NCBI GenBank assembly: GCA_029582165.1 | Contig: CM055871.1 | Location: forward strand, 1,681,501-1,745,500 | Length of the DNA stretch: 64,000 nt | From: Portulaca oleracea | Lineage: Eukaryota > Streptophyta > Magnoliopsida > Caryophyllales > Portulacaceae | Reading direction: 5' to 3' | Shown: piece after piece, positions 20,331 through 33,133 of the stretch | How positions within the stretch are numbered: the stretch's first letter is position 1 | How the letters are laid out: every line of letters begins with the position of its first letter | Program-made: the position numbers and the translations under genes | Notes under the pieces: model-generated | Database searches by the model: none | What the model was told of the DNA's origin: nothing | The model's input: only the letters and a program-made list of their open reading frames with translations

Positions 20331-23300
20331 CTAGGAAGTGGTGGTCGAGAGAGGGGAGGCTGAAGCCGGGGTAAGAGCCATCAGGTCCTTGCCAAGGTTG
20401 TCCACTGCATGAGATGACACGTTGTCTTGCTGCCCGCATGGTTTCAGCTTCATCACACTTAGTCGATTGCTGTTCTTTTCTCTCTTGCCTTGTTCTCCCA
20501 ACAATCCTGAGGTTATGCTGATTTCGTTCATCTCTTCTTCTCCAGGTGTGACACTGTTGGTTAGCATCAGCAACTTTTCATTTGCTGCGGCTTCTGTTTT
20601 GTGTGATAGCGTTTTCATGCCTTCCTGTATTTCAGAGATAATGGGCAAGATCCATGACAATGAGCACTACTAGCAGATACATTTTTGGTCCAGAAATCAT
20701 TACCACATAATTTCCCCCAAAGGAGACCAACAGTCATTTATATATGAAATTAATATGGAAGCATGCATCCCCCCCACCACCCACACCCTCTCTCTTTCAA
20801 CGGTTTATGTTTGCGATAGAAGATCCTCTATGTCAGTCACCAGTATAAGCACTAGAGATACAACATACCTCCAGTTCGCGCAAAGTGTCTGAGACGTCAA
20901 AAAGTTGTTCCTCTATGACGGCTTTTCTCTTCAACAAACTTGCATACAATTCCTTCGGAAGCAAAGAACGGAAAAAGAAAAACAAAGAATATAAACCACC
21001 CACCAGAACAGTGGGAAAAAAAAAAGAAAGAAAAAAACAATGATGTCTGTGTTAATTTTGTTACTGATTAAAACCATTAATTTCATCTTTGAGGGTTTTA
21101 CCTTTGGATTACGGTCATTCATCTGTCCAGAAAATTCTGTATACTCTGGTACCGCCACTGCGACTGCTTGCTCAATGTTCTTGGATTGCAGTACCTCCAC
21201 TTGTCTACTCACCCCAAAAAGCATGAACCATAAGAATGAATAAAAAAAGAGTTTTCTTTTTCGCTTCTGGGAAATGGGGTTAGAATCACCAGAGATTTTA
21301 CCTTCTCATGGAGCTCAGTTCTTGTTTCAGCAGCTTCACTTGTTGACAGCAAATGCAATCATGAGAAGTTAGGCAATCTCCGGGTTTCCATCCCGGGGGT
21401 GGCGTCCAGTATGGATCTTGCACCCCAACCTGCTTCCTGATATCAGCAAGGTCTGCACTTTCAAGCCAGTATTCCATCTTTCCCTCAGAATCACACCGCC
21501 TACGAAGGCGATCTTTCCCACCAGGCACCACTTTGCCAGCAAGGTGCTTCAGCAGATGATCTAGCAGGCCTGTATCCCCAATTTGACTCCTAGCTTCTTC
21601 TCTAAGCTGGAACCGAGAAATCGCATTCCCATAAACTGCACCGTTAGATTTCAGAACCTCTGCCAACTTCTTTGCAGCTGCTTCATACCTTCATAGTTCA
21701 TTACTATTACATCAGTAAAGTTATATGGAAAGTATTTGGAGTCAGAAAGTCGGTTGTTAGGTAGTTTTGAAGTCAAACTTTTTACCTTTTGACTGGCCAT
21801 CTTTCTATATATGTTCCCTCCTTGTTTTCCTTTATCTCAGCTTTTGGCTCAATAGGTTTCAGCTTTGGGGTCGGTTTAATCTTCTTCATCGCAGCAGAGG
21901 GAGGTTTATGATTACTAGGTTTCCTCTTTCTGCACTGCCGTACAATTTCCTTGCACTCAGTCTCTTGGTGTTCCATTTCTTCTTCTTTCACTCTCACTTG
22001 GCCGATCTCTTCCTTGGTGATGTTGAACTGTCTAGAGTCTCGAACATAAGCAACCACACGCTGAGAACCCCATCCCTTGATTCTGGAGCTTCGGAGTTCC
22101 GAAAAGCATCCCCCAACTTTACTAGCCTTATTAGACTCTGACACTCCACCAACATCACAAACTGATACTGGTGAAGGGATCTGTTCTGCTTGAAAACAGT
22201 CTACTACCCAGAAAGACTTGGAGTTCCTAAGCCCTAAAAACTCCTTGGACGGAATTTCGCGCCCAAGAAGCTCAACGGCAAGCTGTGGCCCCATGACAAA
22301 TTTATCCTCAAGTGCAGGGTACAGTTTCATTCTCAAAGCAACAGACTCGGAGTTACCAAAGTATGCATCCAGAGATTGAATGCTGGGAAACCTTACAGTC
22401 ACATTCAGCTCAGTCTTTGCAGTGACCTTAAAAGACCAATAAACAAACCCATCAAACTACAATAATGACCGATCACAACATTAGGTCATGTACAGTCACA
22501 ACATATGAACTCGAACTGAGCCAAAAGCATCATGTACAGGGTAAGGTAGTCAAGCAGGTTATTAAGTCACATGTGTGCAGTTCTCAGGCAGCTCTATCGG
22601 GTTTTTAATCTTTGCTAGCATGCTACAATAATGAATTTAGGTAAAATATTTACAGTAACCACTGAAATACCACAAATTAACATAGGGTATTGATTACACA
22701 TCAATGAGTAAACACCTATCTTGGGGGGAAAGGGTGTTAATGGTTAGAGCTTAAGTTACCAGAGCGACACGAATTGAATGCAGCTGAGGAGGGCTTCTAA
22801 GTGGGAGCTTTGAGTGATCAATCTCATAGAAGGAACCCACTTTAATCTTATCTGTAAATGCTCAAACCAAATGTTAGGATCAGTGGTCAATACTATGTTT
22901 ACGTGATTAGTGACATTACTACTAACCAATTAGGAAGATAAGACTACTCCCTATCTTTGCTAAAGCATGACTTGAAGCAATTAAATCAGTACCAAAATCA
23001 ACATCAAAGAAACATATACAAGCCTAAACAAATTACATACGTGGAGGGGTGTTGATAACAAACTCAGGCAGAGGACTTCTTTGTGCAGCATCTCCTACTT
23101 TTCCCAGTATGTTCTCTCTAAGACTTTTCGGGCACATCACTTTTGCCTTTTTATTCTCAACCTGCCCACAAATAACCCAAAAAAATAAACAAAACACAAA
23201 AAAAAAGTGTCAATAGTTTCTTTTTTTCATGAAAGTCAATAGTTGCTATTATTAGTACTAAAGGGTGAGAATAAAATTACAGTAAACCACAAATTCTTCA

Positions 23301-23694
23301 CTCTCTTGTAGACAAACACGAACTCCACATAACTACCAAAATTTGCAAGTATGATAAATTAAGGGTTTAAGGGTCAATGTCAGGGGTTTTAGGATTCAAA
23401 GCAGAATCTCTTCAGGGTTTAGCGATCCAGCACGAGCCCAGCACGTGCGGAGGCGTTTGCCCAAAAACAAAATTTCGCGTAAAAAGCGATTAAACCCATC
23501 ACGATTAACCCAGCGCCATAACTACGGCATATAACCTAGAGTTCAACAAAGCACGCAGCCAAAAAAAAAAAATCTATGCGAAACTTGAAGAATTCCTATC
23601 CGACGAAAAACAATGCCAAGTAGAAATTCTAACTCGAAATTTCATCACCATAGGAGGTCGAAAACCTCATAATCTACGCTACCTGGTTAGGCAT
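20331..23694 (-). CDS. SWI1-like: SWI1/DYAD/AMEIOTIC1-family protein
   Basis: Eight coding exons (minus): 23683-23694, 23041-23161, 22760-22851, 21786-22426, 21302-21688, 21102-21204, 20869-20952, 20331-20666. Phases agree throughout and give 591 aa. The family acts in early meiosis; Arabidopsis SWI1 protects cohesin from WAPL and maize AM1 is needed for meiotic entry. The conserved N-terminal KVGSFYEIDHSKL..RSPPQLHSIRV block lies at about 48-73. The main conserved domain is at 290-393, with TGLLDHLLKHLAGKVVPGG, YWLESADLADIRK and DPYWTPPPGWKPGD. A predicted coiled coil follows (ELYASLLKRKAVIEEQL). A basic stretch with KKIKPTPKLKPIEPK precedes the domain. Exon 1 codes only MPNQ. Whether this is the true SWI1 orthologue or a paralogue cannot be decided here. 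Apparently intact. Confidence 0.85.
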
Positions 23695-24070
23695 TGCGAG
23701 TTCTTTAACCCCGCAGAGAGAGAGAGAGAAAGAAAGACAGAGAGAGAGAGAGAGAGAGCAACGGTAAACAGACGATTATAGGAAAAGAAGAATTAATAGG
23801 CTAACCACATTGATTGCAGGGAGTATAACGAATTGGTGAAAAATTGCAGACAGAAAAACATGAAGACTTAACAAAATTTAAAGCAACAGAGAAAGAAGAT
23901 GAATGAGGTAGAGAAAACCTAATCATACCAAGATCTCAGTATTATCCTCTCTCTGTGGATTAGCAGAAGAAAGCAGCTCAACTGAGTGGGGTATCTCTCT
24001 CAGTCTTCTCCTTCATGAAAAGAAGAGGGAGGGCGAAAATAGGAAGGCGGAAGGCGGTTGGGAAAAAACA
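23695..24070 (-). promoter_or_regulatory. 5' leader, putative leader intron and promoter of the SWI1-like gene
   Basis: On the minus strand a donor-like CTTG|GTATGATT at 23931 suggests a 5' UTR exon upstream (about 23932-24030). An intron would end in the CT-rich (GA on plus) tract at 23720-23758, just before the ATG exon. The leader-intron model is inference from splice-like signals only. Confidence 0.4.
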
Positions 24071-24439
24071 GAAAGGGTTAAAATAAATGAAAGAAGGAGT
24101 CGTCAAAGACGTCAAAGTCGTCAAATATTTTTCTTATTATTGTTATTACGTGGAAAAGGTTTACAGGAAGAAATCCAAATTTTGTCCTACTCCGACTCAA
24201 TAACATACGGGTTTTTTTTTCCTTTGTTTTTAATTTACGGAAGAAATAAGATGCTTAATGGAAGAAAGAATCTATCTACTACTATAATTTGTTTTGGGGT
24301 ATTTTAGCGATAAATTGGATGTCAATCTATCTACTCACACGATATTTACGCTTTTAAAGGAAATAAATAAGAGTTTGATATCTAATGGAATTTTCCAATG
24401 TTCTAGTTTAAATTTTTAAATTTTTTCAAATGTTTAATA
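24071..24439. other. Gene-free spacer
   Basis: No feature that I recognise; AT-rich. Confidence 0.35.
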
Positions 24440-25340
24440 CTCGCTCCGTTCCATATTAATTGACATATTTTAAAATTTTTCATATACCAAAATTTAATTA
24501 AAAAACTACCCATGTAATTAAATAGCACTATTTTTCAAGGTGTTTTTTCTGATATCAAGGTGTAGGTAGTAAGAAAATGTGAGTATAAGTAGTTTTTATT
24601 AATTGAAAAAGTAAAAGTTAACATAATTATTAAAGTTAAAATAATTAAATTAAGTATTGAGAAATGGAAATTGACAATTATTTTGAAACAAAAAAAAGTT
24701 GAACAAATAATATTTACCCCCACCAAGTTTTTGGAAAAGAAGATTTATGATGAAAAGACAAAAATGTCATTCCTTCTATCTTTTTCTTTCTCCCACTCCA
24801 GTTGAAACCCTTGGCAAATTGAAGGGAGGATCGAACAGAAAGAACCGAAGCAAAGAAATGTGAAATAGGGTTAGTGCCGATAGCTGCAATAGTACTTAAC
24901 AGAAAGAACCGCATTTGTGCCCCGATCTCCACACACCCACCCCACGAATTTGTCAATATTGGAACTGATGCAAAGAAATGTAAAATAGGGTTAGTGCCGG
25001 CCATTACTGCGATGGTCGCCTTGTTACTGACTTCATAGGCTGGAGGTTTGTTCGATCCTCCGTTCAATTTGCCAAGGGTTTCAACTGGAGTGGGAGAAAG
25101 AGAAAGATAGAGGGAATGACATTTTTGTCTTTTCATCATCAAATGTAGGGATATTTTCGTCTATTTAATACATTTGTCCGGATTTTGTGGATACCTATCA
25201 TTAACTATAAAGGTGAGGTAGGGTATATATGATTTCTCAAAAGTAGAGGGTAAAACTCTTTTCCAAAAACTTGGTGGGGGTAAATATTATTTGTTCAAAA
25301 AAAGTTAGTTTAAGTGTCAATTAATATGGAACAGATGGAG
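24440..25340. mobile_element. Stowaway MITE interrupted by a nested element
   Basis: The ends CTCGCTCCGTTCC and GGAACAGATGGAG are inverted, with TA on both sides. The Stowaway sequence is split by a 598-bp insertion at 24700-25297; without it the MITE is about 300 bp. Confidence 0.8.
24700..25297. mobile_element. Inverted-repeat element nested in Stowaway, 8-bp target duplication
   Basis: The ends TGAACAAATAATATTTACC and GGTAAATATTATTTGTTCA are inverted copies, extending to about 40 bp (..CCACCAAGTTTTTGGAAAAG..). AAAAAAGT lies directly outside both ends, an 8-bp duplication although A-rich. A second inverted repeat lies inside (CACTCCAGTTGAAACCC / GGGTTTCAACTGGAGTG), and a 33-bp direct repeat beginning GCAAAGAAATGT occurs twice around 24850 and 24970. 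The frame at 24714-25142 is a shadow of this repeat. Confidence 0.8.
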
Positions 25341-25873
25341 TAATTGTCTTCAAGGGTGCACTTATAGTGGTTGTCAACCATGACAACCACCGTAAATAAA
25401 ATAAATCTTACTCGTACTTGTTTCAACTTTCAAGTCTTTTCTTGACCGTTAGCTTTTTTATTTAATATAAATTGTAAAATATATTTTTTTTAAAATTTTA
25501 GTTTATTTTAAAAAATTTAAAATAAATATTTTTCAAAATATGCTTGTTTATTGGGGGAAAACTTAGAGTTAAGATATTTAAATTTTAAAAAAAATTCGTA
25601 AAAAACTTTTTAATTGAGAAGATATATTTTATAATGTTGTATTAAATAAAAAAAATGAATGACAAAGATAAAAATTCACACATGTATGAATAAATTACCC
25701 ATATATATAATTATTTGGGTTTGTTATTAGGGATATTTTAGAAACTTTCACACATTGGATCTCATTTTTAACCGCGATTTTTTTCCTTTACTTTTTTCCA
25801 TAGGAAAATATTATGGAAAAATATTTCCCAATGATCACTGCGGAATTGCATACCTCGTGTAAAATGTTTCTCA
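25341..25873. other. Gene-free AT-rich spacer
   Basis: No coding and no clear repeat signal. Confidence 0.4.
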
Positions 25874-28800
25874 TCTATTAAGTATATTAAAACAAAACCC
25901 CCTATAATGAGATGATGTCATGTGTCACACTAAGGTGTTATATGATAATTTATTTTTTTAAATAAATAAATAAAATTCAATCATGAAAATTGAAAGGTCA
26001 CATTATACTAATTGAATTTAATTTTAGAAAAATAAATTAAATATCAATTATCAAAAGTTACAATGTCATAAAGAATCCAAAGTTGCTACAATTACAGTTC
26101 AAATTTCCCTACTTATCTATTAAGCTATATTAAAACAAGACAAAAACAATTACCTATTTGTCATCTGTCATGCATATAAAAATTCATATTTTATTAAAAT
26201 AAAATTCACTCATTTATTTCCAGTTATTAAATATTTGATAATATTCCATATTCTATTAAATATAGAATAAAAGATGACAAATGAATAGAAATGACTTCCG
26301 TTACAAAATTTAATTCTAATAATTATAGATGTGTACTTATAGACAAAAAGACAACACAAGGTTGGAAGATTTAAAGACTATCCAACTCTCAAGTTTAAAA
26401 TTTCATTTGGATTATAAAATTGTAGACAAAAAGATAACAAAAAGGTCAAAATACTCTCTAAACTACATAACCATTAAACATTAAACGGCTAACACTGAAG
26501 GTCACTAGGCAATTGAGCATGGGCTTGATGAATATAAAATCCATTGTTGGAAATTAAATTATACTGGTGTAGTCTCATGATTAGTTACGAGATTCATTGT
26601 GAATTAGTAGTGATGTGATTGAAGCACAGCGGTTCAAGGTCTAGGTCTTCATATATCCTTCAAGCAATACTATTAGGTTTTTTTTTATTGCTCAAAGTTG
26701 AAAAGATTGTTTAATACAAAGTATATTCAATATATAAAGATGAAACAACAACGATTCTTCAAGTCATTTTATAAGGTAAGTATTTTTTTTCTTTGTAATT
26801 GCAATTTTAATTGGAGGAGTATTCTTCCTTTGTAATTCATGTTTCTCTTTCGAAAGCTGAAACTTTATAACTTAATCATGCAGTTGTTATATCACTATGT
26901 ATAATAATCAATATCTTGATAAAGATTCAAAAATAGAATTATCATATATTCATTTCTTCTTAGTTTTTGGCCCGCCTCATATAACATTATAAAAACACTT
27001 GAAGAATTATTAATTAACATAATGTTAAGAATTGTTTCATTTGATAATTTGTTTGTTTATCTACAAATGTATGTTAATTGCCTTCGTAAATGTACTGACT
27101 ACAATGCATTTTAAACAAATTAACACAATTAATACTTAAGCATGAAATTTTATTTTCGGTTTAGAGAATTATAATGTATTGATGATACATTAAAATTTGT
27201 AAACGGTAATAAGTGTCAGATTTGAAAGTGCATATTTCAATTTCAAATGAAGAACATATTTACACACAAGTATACCAAAGTATTATTGATAATAAAACTA
27301 TGTTAGAGTTACAATTATATTTTTAATTTAAATTTCTTATATTTCCTAAAATGAAAAATATGTCAAAGAATCATTTAGTCATTTCATTCTTAAAGATTGA
27401 ATATATATATATATATATATAATGAGAAGAAGGATTTTGTGAGAAGAGAAGCATAGCAAATCATAACCATTGGTTCCAACATTAAGGGTGGGTATTAATC
27501 TTGCATTTTTTTTTAGTTGGGAAATGTGAATAATAAATGTTGCAACCTTTTTTTTTGTTGGCTATGAAAAAAAGGGCAATTAATACAGTGTGTTTTCCAA
27601 TGACATACTAATTAATTCACAGCTCTAGAGAAAACCATCTATACCCAGAATGAACATCAACTATACCATAAACAAACGTCAACTATATCATAAATGAACA
27701 CCACATATACCCAGAATGAAAATCAACTATACCCTAAACGAACATCAACTATACCATAAATGGGTTTCGTAAAGTGAGGATGAACACAAAATTATTTTTC
27801 ATCTCATGGCATGTTGATGTTCATTTATGTTATAGTTGATGTTCGTTTAGGGTATAGTTGAAGTTTATTCTGGGTATAGGTGGTGTTCATTTATGGTATA
27901 GTTGACGTTTTATGGTATAATGTTCATTCTAGGTATAGTTAATGTTCAATCTGGGTATAGGTGGTGTTCATTTATGGTATAGTTGATGTTCGTTTAAAAT
28001 ATAGTTGATGTTCATTCTGGGTACATGTGGTTTTTTCTAGAGCTGCGAATTAATTAGTATGTCATTGAAAATCACACTGTATTAATTGCCCTCTTTTTCC
28101 CAGCCAACAAAAAAAAAAAGAAAAATGTTGTAACATTTATTATACACATTTTCCCAACAAAAAAAGAAAAGAAAAAAACAAGATTAATACCCACCCTTGA
28201 TGTTGGAACCAATGGTTATGATTTGCTATGTTTTTCTTCTCACAAAATCCCTCTTCTCATTATATCAATTCCCATATATATATATATATACACACACACA
28301 TATATGATTTATTATGCCATGGAGTTTACACAACATAGAGTGTGTTTGAAATAAATCCAACATTTGAGACGGAAAAACTACTAAAAGATATCAACATGGT
28401 ATGTTAATCTTCAATACCCAAATTACAAAGATTAGAAAAAAGTCATTACATTAATTTCAATTTCACACATATGAACTACATCCCACCAAAATAAGTCAAT
28501 GACTAATACTTGAAAACATAACAGAACATGGAATACTGGAGGAAGACGTGATCACGGGAAACATTATCGATCGAAAGAGAAATAAAGAAGGATCATAAGC
28601 TTATTAAATTACAATACTAATGAGGAATTATTGCTACTTTATCACACAATAATTAATCACTGAAGTGATTGACACCAAATAAAACAAAAAAAAAATTAAC
28701 TAATGTTAATATTTGATCAAATTGTAGGAAAACACAAAAATGGATGAGGTAACAACAACAACAACACTCGGGCACAACACAACAAAATGCTAATAACAAT

Positions 28801-29032
28801 TAGCAAAAAAAAAAAAGTTGCGTATAAACTTTAATTTTTGAAAATCAATATAATTGAAAACTATAGTAAAACTCACTTACCGTTTGGAGTACATTTTCAA
28901 CAAGTGTTTAGCAAAATAAAATACTGAAAATTATTCCAATTTGAGTATGAAGAGAGGCAACAAAATGTACTTACAAATAAATTGGAAAATAGCAAAAAAA
29001 AAAAAAAAAGCATGCACGGGAACAAAGACTAG
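25874..29032 (+). mobile_element. Helitron candidate, non-autonomous
   Basis: The 5' end TCTATTAAGTATATTAAAACA and the 3' end GCATGCACGGGAAC..GACTAG fit plant Helitron rules: TC at the start, CTAG at the end, and insertion between A (25873) and T (29033). The 3' hairpin is weak. A second 5'-like start, TCTATTAAGCTATATTAAAAC, lies at 26116. There is no Rep/helicase coding. A foldback element sits inside at 27421-28273. Assignment rests on the end signatures only. Confidence 0.5.
27421..28273. mobile_element. Foldback-type element (copy b) with iterated AACATCAACTATACC words
   Basis: The ends AATGAGAAGAAGGATTTTGTGAG (left) and CTCACAAAATCCCTCTTCTC..TTCCC (right) are inverted copies, with a further 150 bp or so of inverted similarity inside (GGGTGGGTATTAATCTTG). 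The middle consists of short alternating units around GAACATCAACTATACCATAAATG on one side and their reverse complement on the other. The outer end GGGAATTGATATAATGAG is shared with copies a and c. TA tracts flank it. Confidence 0.75.
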
Positions 29033-29139
29033 TTGACAAATTACAACCAAATATGAGGAAAATTGGAAAAATAGTCACTTTGGGAAAGTTGACCATTTTC
29101 CTGGGATTTTCATGCAATCAAACGCAATCTAAGACATTG
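29033..29139. other. Short spacer
   Basis: Nothing recognisable. Confidence 0.3.
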
Positions 29140-29460
29140 GGTGGAGTTCGCCCGTAGCGTTTGAGGTAGCTTTTAGCATTTTGACCAAGTAATACTCTAA
29201 TTGGATAAATATTAGTGCTCTGTAAGCTAGCATTTTAAGTAAAATGTCGTGTTTCAAGTATCATTTTCTGAAAAGTTAATATAATGTTAAGCGTTCGGAG
29301 TAGCGTTTCAAATTTTATTTGAAAAAAAGTAACCTTTGAAAATTTATCCTTTGAAAACTGAATGTTTGGAAATGATCTGAACCCTTTTTATGTCAATTTA
29401 TATCAATCAGCTAACTTAGCTGCTAACTTTGTCGAACACAATGTTCATTTGAACAGCTAC
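29140..29460. mobile_element. Non-autonomous element, copy 2 (GCTAAACGTT family, inverted)
   Basis: The reverse complement parallels 17360-17665 over about 200 bp, including TAATTGGATAAATATTAGTG and the TTTCAAGTA block. Confidence 0.6.
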
Positions 29461-29749
29461 CTGGTATCCGCTACATAGACCACTATCATATCTATTAGGA
29501 CCCGTTTAGATTGCAGAAAATATGGTGAAAAAAATTCTCGTGGAAAAAAAATTGGGAGGAAATTTTTTTTGGGTAAAATAAGTTTTTTTCTATTATTTGG
29601 TTTAAGTAAAAGCTTGAAGGAAAAAATGATTTTCCATTCAATTTTTTTTTTGTTTGGTTTAAGGAAAAATGTGTAGAAAAATAAAGTGTACATTGAAACT
29701 TGTAATTGTCAAGCTTTCCTTTTCTAGATCATATATACAATGTAATTTG

Positions 29750-29999
29750 GGGAGAGAGAGGGAGGGAAAAAAGAAGAAGAGATAGAGAGATTAAAATGCG
29801 TGTGAGAGAGAGAGTGGGAAAGAGAGAGAGAAATGGGGAGAGAGAGAGAGAGATTACAATGGGTGTATAAGAGAGAGTGAGGGAGAGGAATATTAAAATA
29901 GGTGCATGAGAGATAGTGGAGGAGAGACATAGAGTGGGGGAGAGGGAGCAATTATAATGGGTGCATGAGAGATAGTGGGAAAGAAAGAGAAAAAGAAGA

Positions 30000-30030
<31 letters not shown>
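29750..30030. repeat. GA-rich low-complexity tract
   Basis: Repeated GAGAGAG blocks interspersed with a recurring TGGGTGCATGAGAGATAGTG-like unit (29895-29980). The open frames over it are artefacts of this repeat. Confidence 0.85.
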
Positions 30031-30033
<3 letters not shown>

Positions 30034-30050
30034 CGAACAAACAAACAGAA

Positions 30051-30268
30051 TGTGCAAAATAGAAGATGGAAGAACAATGTTTTGTATTGAGAATGTCCTT
30101 CACAACTTACAAACCAAATGAGATCTAAGGAACTATTTATACACAGCCTAGGAACAAGAAAACAAGAAGAAGCTAACTAACTTTAACTAACAAAACAAGA
30201 AGCTGATAAATATAGAAAATAGAAAACAGAAGCAAAGAAAAGAAAAGGTTTATATCTATATTTTCACA
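30051..30268 (-). repeat. Copia 3' LTR
   Basis: Starts TGTGCAAAATAG and ends TTTTCACA on the plus strand; about 95% like the right LTR. An AACTATTTATACACAG block holds the promoter TATA box on the minus strand. Confidence 0.92.
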
Positions 30269-30270
30269 AC

Positions 30271-30286
30271 ACCCCCCCCCCCCCAA
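30271..30286 (-). other. Polypurine tract of the copia element
   Basis: A run of about 14 G (C on plus) lies next to the 3' LTR. It is the start site for plus-strand DNA synthesis. Confidence 0.75.
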
Positions 30287-30815
30287 GGTGGATTGGGAGG
30301 TATTTCCATCAATCCTAACCTTGAAGAGAGAAGGTTATGTTGTTCACCCAAGTCCTTTGTCACCAGATCAGCAAGCTGCTTGTTGGATGAAATATGAGCA
30401 GTTTGTATGAGCCCTTCTTGAATCTTATATCTGATGTAGTGACAATCGATCCTAATATGTTTAGTCCTCTCATGGAAGACTGGATTGGCAGCAATGTCTT
30501 GAGCAGCCTTATTGTCACAATAGAGCACAATTGGAGTGATTAAAGGTACATAGAGGTCTTGGAGAATCTGAACAACCCACTCTAATTCTGATGTTGTAGC
30601 TGACATAGCTCTATACTCAGCTTCAGCAGATGATTTTGAAACAGTTTTTTGTTTCTTTGCTTTCCAAGAAATCAATGAAGACCTTAGGAAAACACAATAG
30701 GCAGTTAATGTTCTTGCAGAGAACTGGCAACTTCCCCAATCTGAGTCTTTGTAAGTTGTGATCTATAAAGAGTAGTTCTTGTAGTATTAATTAGTTTCCT
30801 TGTTACTGATTAGAT
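30271..30815 (-). pseudogene. Copia RNase H domain
   Basis: Minus translation gives TYKDSDWGSCQFSARTLTAYCV, SLISWKAKKQKTVSKSSAEAEYRAMS, LYCDNKAA and FHERTKHIRIDCHYIR, with the C-terminus at about 30290. This is the canonical copia RNase H signature. Its 5' side is split from the reverse transcriptase by the insertion at 30821-33133, and it contains stops near 30760-30800. Confidence 0.9.
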
Positions 30816-30820
30816 GTTGG

Positions 30821-33133
30821 GAAAAAAAAGAGTGAATAAGAAAAAGGAAAAAGAATAAGAGAATGAAGGGAAAAGGAGAAAATAAAAGAAAATAGAAACA
30901 AATAGGGAGGGAGGTTTTGAGTTTTATCACGTCTGTTATTCACACACACACTTTAGAGAGAGAAAGAGAAGGGAGCGAAAGAACGGGAGAGTAGAGTACT
31001 ATGCTGGCAGTCCAGTTTTTGGCCCCGATGGACAACTAAACGACCTCTTATCGGTTTCAAATTCTAGTATGTTGTTCCTGACACTTTCCGATCTTCATAT
31101 CCAACAGTATGATTGTTGTTTTGACCTCCCTAGCTCGAGTTATCGCCCATAATCAGAGACCTACGTGATTGTGTTGTTCCACCTATTTTGGTGAGTAATT
31201 CTTATCTTTTCTTTGATTAAAATTAGTAGGGAAAGATTTTGATTATGATTTGTATTCGAATTTGGGATTGAATTCATGAATTTGAGTTGTTTTTAGGGTT
31301 TAAGAGAGTAGAGAACCCTAATTTGAGTACTTACAAACCCACCCCTAAATTGCATGCTTTAGATTGTTTGATTGTGTGGGTTGTATGAAATTTGTTGGTT
31401 ATGATGTGAATTTGAGTTTGTATGCACTAGATAGTGTTTGATTCTTGAATTTTAGGGTTTGGAGAACAAAAATTATGGATGAAAACTATTAGAAAAATTC
31501 GTATGCATAGGGATTGGGCTACTGCTTGATTTTTTGTGAATTATTGGCATATCCAAATTGAACGAAATTTTTACTGTAGGTTTGAGACTCTATTAGACAG
31601 CTTGTAGTAAATTTTCATGAATTTTGGAGTTTTATTATGTGAGATATAAATTTTAGAGTGAAACTGTCCTATTTTTCAGTTCAAATTTGATGAAATTGTG
31701 TGATTTTTTGTGAATTATATATTTATATTTCATATCTCTAAATTTTACTGTAAATTCTATATGGTATATACTATATGTGTTTAAGATTTCAAGAATTTAG
31801 GATGTTTATTTTAAGAGTTATGGAGTTTTGTATATATATGCTTAATTGGTGTAAATTGGGCTTGTTCGTGTGCTAAGTGGAGTTGTCAATTGTGAAAATA
31901 ATGTGTATTAACTCTTGAAATCAGTAAGCATGTCAAATATTATGATGTATGATATATATTGTGACTTGTTGGATGTTTATCTTGTTGACTATTATGATTT
32001 ACTTACCTTCAAGAGAAGGAATAGCTTAAGTTGGTTCTTGTTAATGGTGTGATTAAATTAAGTTGGGGAATGAGATTTGTGTCTTGCTTTGGGCTATTAC
32101 TTATGTGTCGTTGTAGGACTATGGCCATAGTAGTAGTGTCTTTGCGTCAGGTCGCCTGGTAGGTATCAGGATGTGATTTTCGGCCTTTTTGTTTTGGATC
32201 TATGTGAGTCCCTAGTTGGTACCTTGAGTGGGCTTTGCCCGGTCTGCTAGGATGTGAATGTGACTGTATAGTTTGTGAATTGAGGATATTTGCGTTCTAG
32301 AACGACGGCCTGATAGGTATCTTGTGTGGGCATTGCCCGGTCCATCGGGATGTGTTTATGACCCTTGTGATATATAGGCGCTAGTCCACTGAGTGAGTTA
32401 TAAGTTGAGTTCCCCCTACAACAAGTTACTTTAATTAGTTGAGAAAATTGTGCTATGTTGTGATTTGTGTTAAGTTTTCTGAAATTGTAAGATTGTGATT
32501 ATGTGTGCCTTTGATTATGAAATGTGATGTGACTTTGATAAGAATGTGATAGTTATGTAAATTACGTGATATGTATGTATGAGTTATATGAGCTTATGGT
32601 GATTCTTTGATATAGATCCCTGTGTCACTTCCCTATGTTTGTTGCTTTTTAGAAAGTAATGATATGTATACAGGATAATATGCTTATGTGCTAACCTGTT
32701 AATGTGCAAAGTGTAACAACGGGAGAGATGAGGATTATTCGCTGGGCTCGAGGAGCTCATGACCTCACCTTTTTCAGGTTTTCAAAGCGGAAAGGCAGAA
32801 AGGTACCTTAAGCGACTAACTCTTGAAGTCTTTTGGAGTTATGGCTAGGAAGGAGGCTTGAAGTTATGTTTTTGATATCGAATATGTTGTTAAGTATAAT
32901 ATGGATGTATTTTGTGTGTAAACATGTAAACTTTGTTGAAGGTAAGTATGTATGGATTTGTATGTTTTAGATTGACTCCTACGACCTAAGTTTGAGTTTT
33001 GTTATGGAGAAAAGCTTCCGCTACTCTATGATATTTGGGAATAGTTATGGTTTGGAGTTAGGTAGCCTTGTGGATGTCCAAGTAGGACCCCACGGCAGTG
33101 ACGTGCCTAGCCACCATAGGTTAGGACGTTACA
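30821..33133. mobile_element. Probable solo LTR (about 2.3 kb) nested in copia
   Basis: GTTGG lies on both sides (30816-30820 and 33134-33138), a 5-bp target duplication. The right end is ..GACGTTACA. The left end reads GAAAAAAAAG; a lost T from an original TGAAAA would restore TG..CA ends. Rejoining the flanks places the copia codons for Gln-His in frame, the residues expected there. There is no coding capacity and no internal domain, as expected for a solo LTR, probably Ty3/gypsy. A tract around 32760 (GGCTCGAGGAGCTC) is GC-richer. Confidence 0.6.

Noticed and set aside
24714..25142. Minus-strand 142-aa frame
   Set aside because: It lies fully inside the inverted-repeat element at 24700-25297 and repeats one of its internal duplications.
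29729..30103. Minus-strand Ser/Leu-rich frames
   Set aside because: They translate the GA-rich low-complexity tract.
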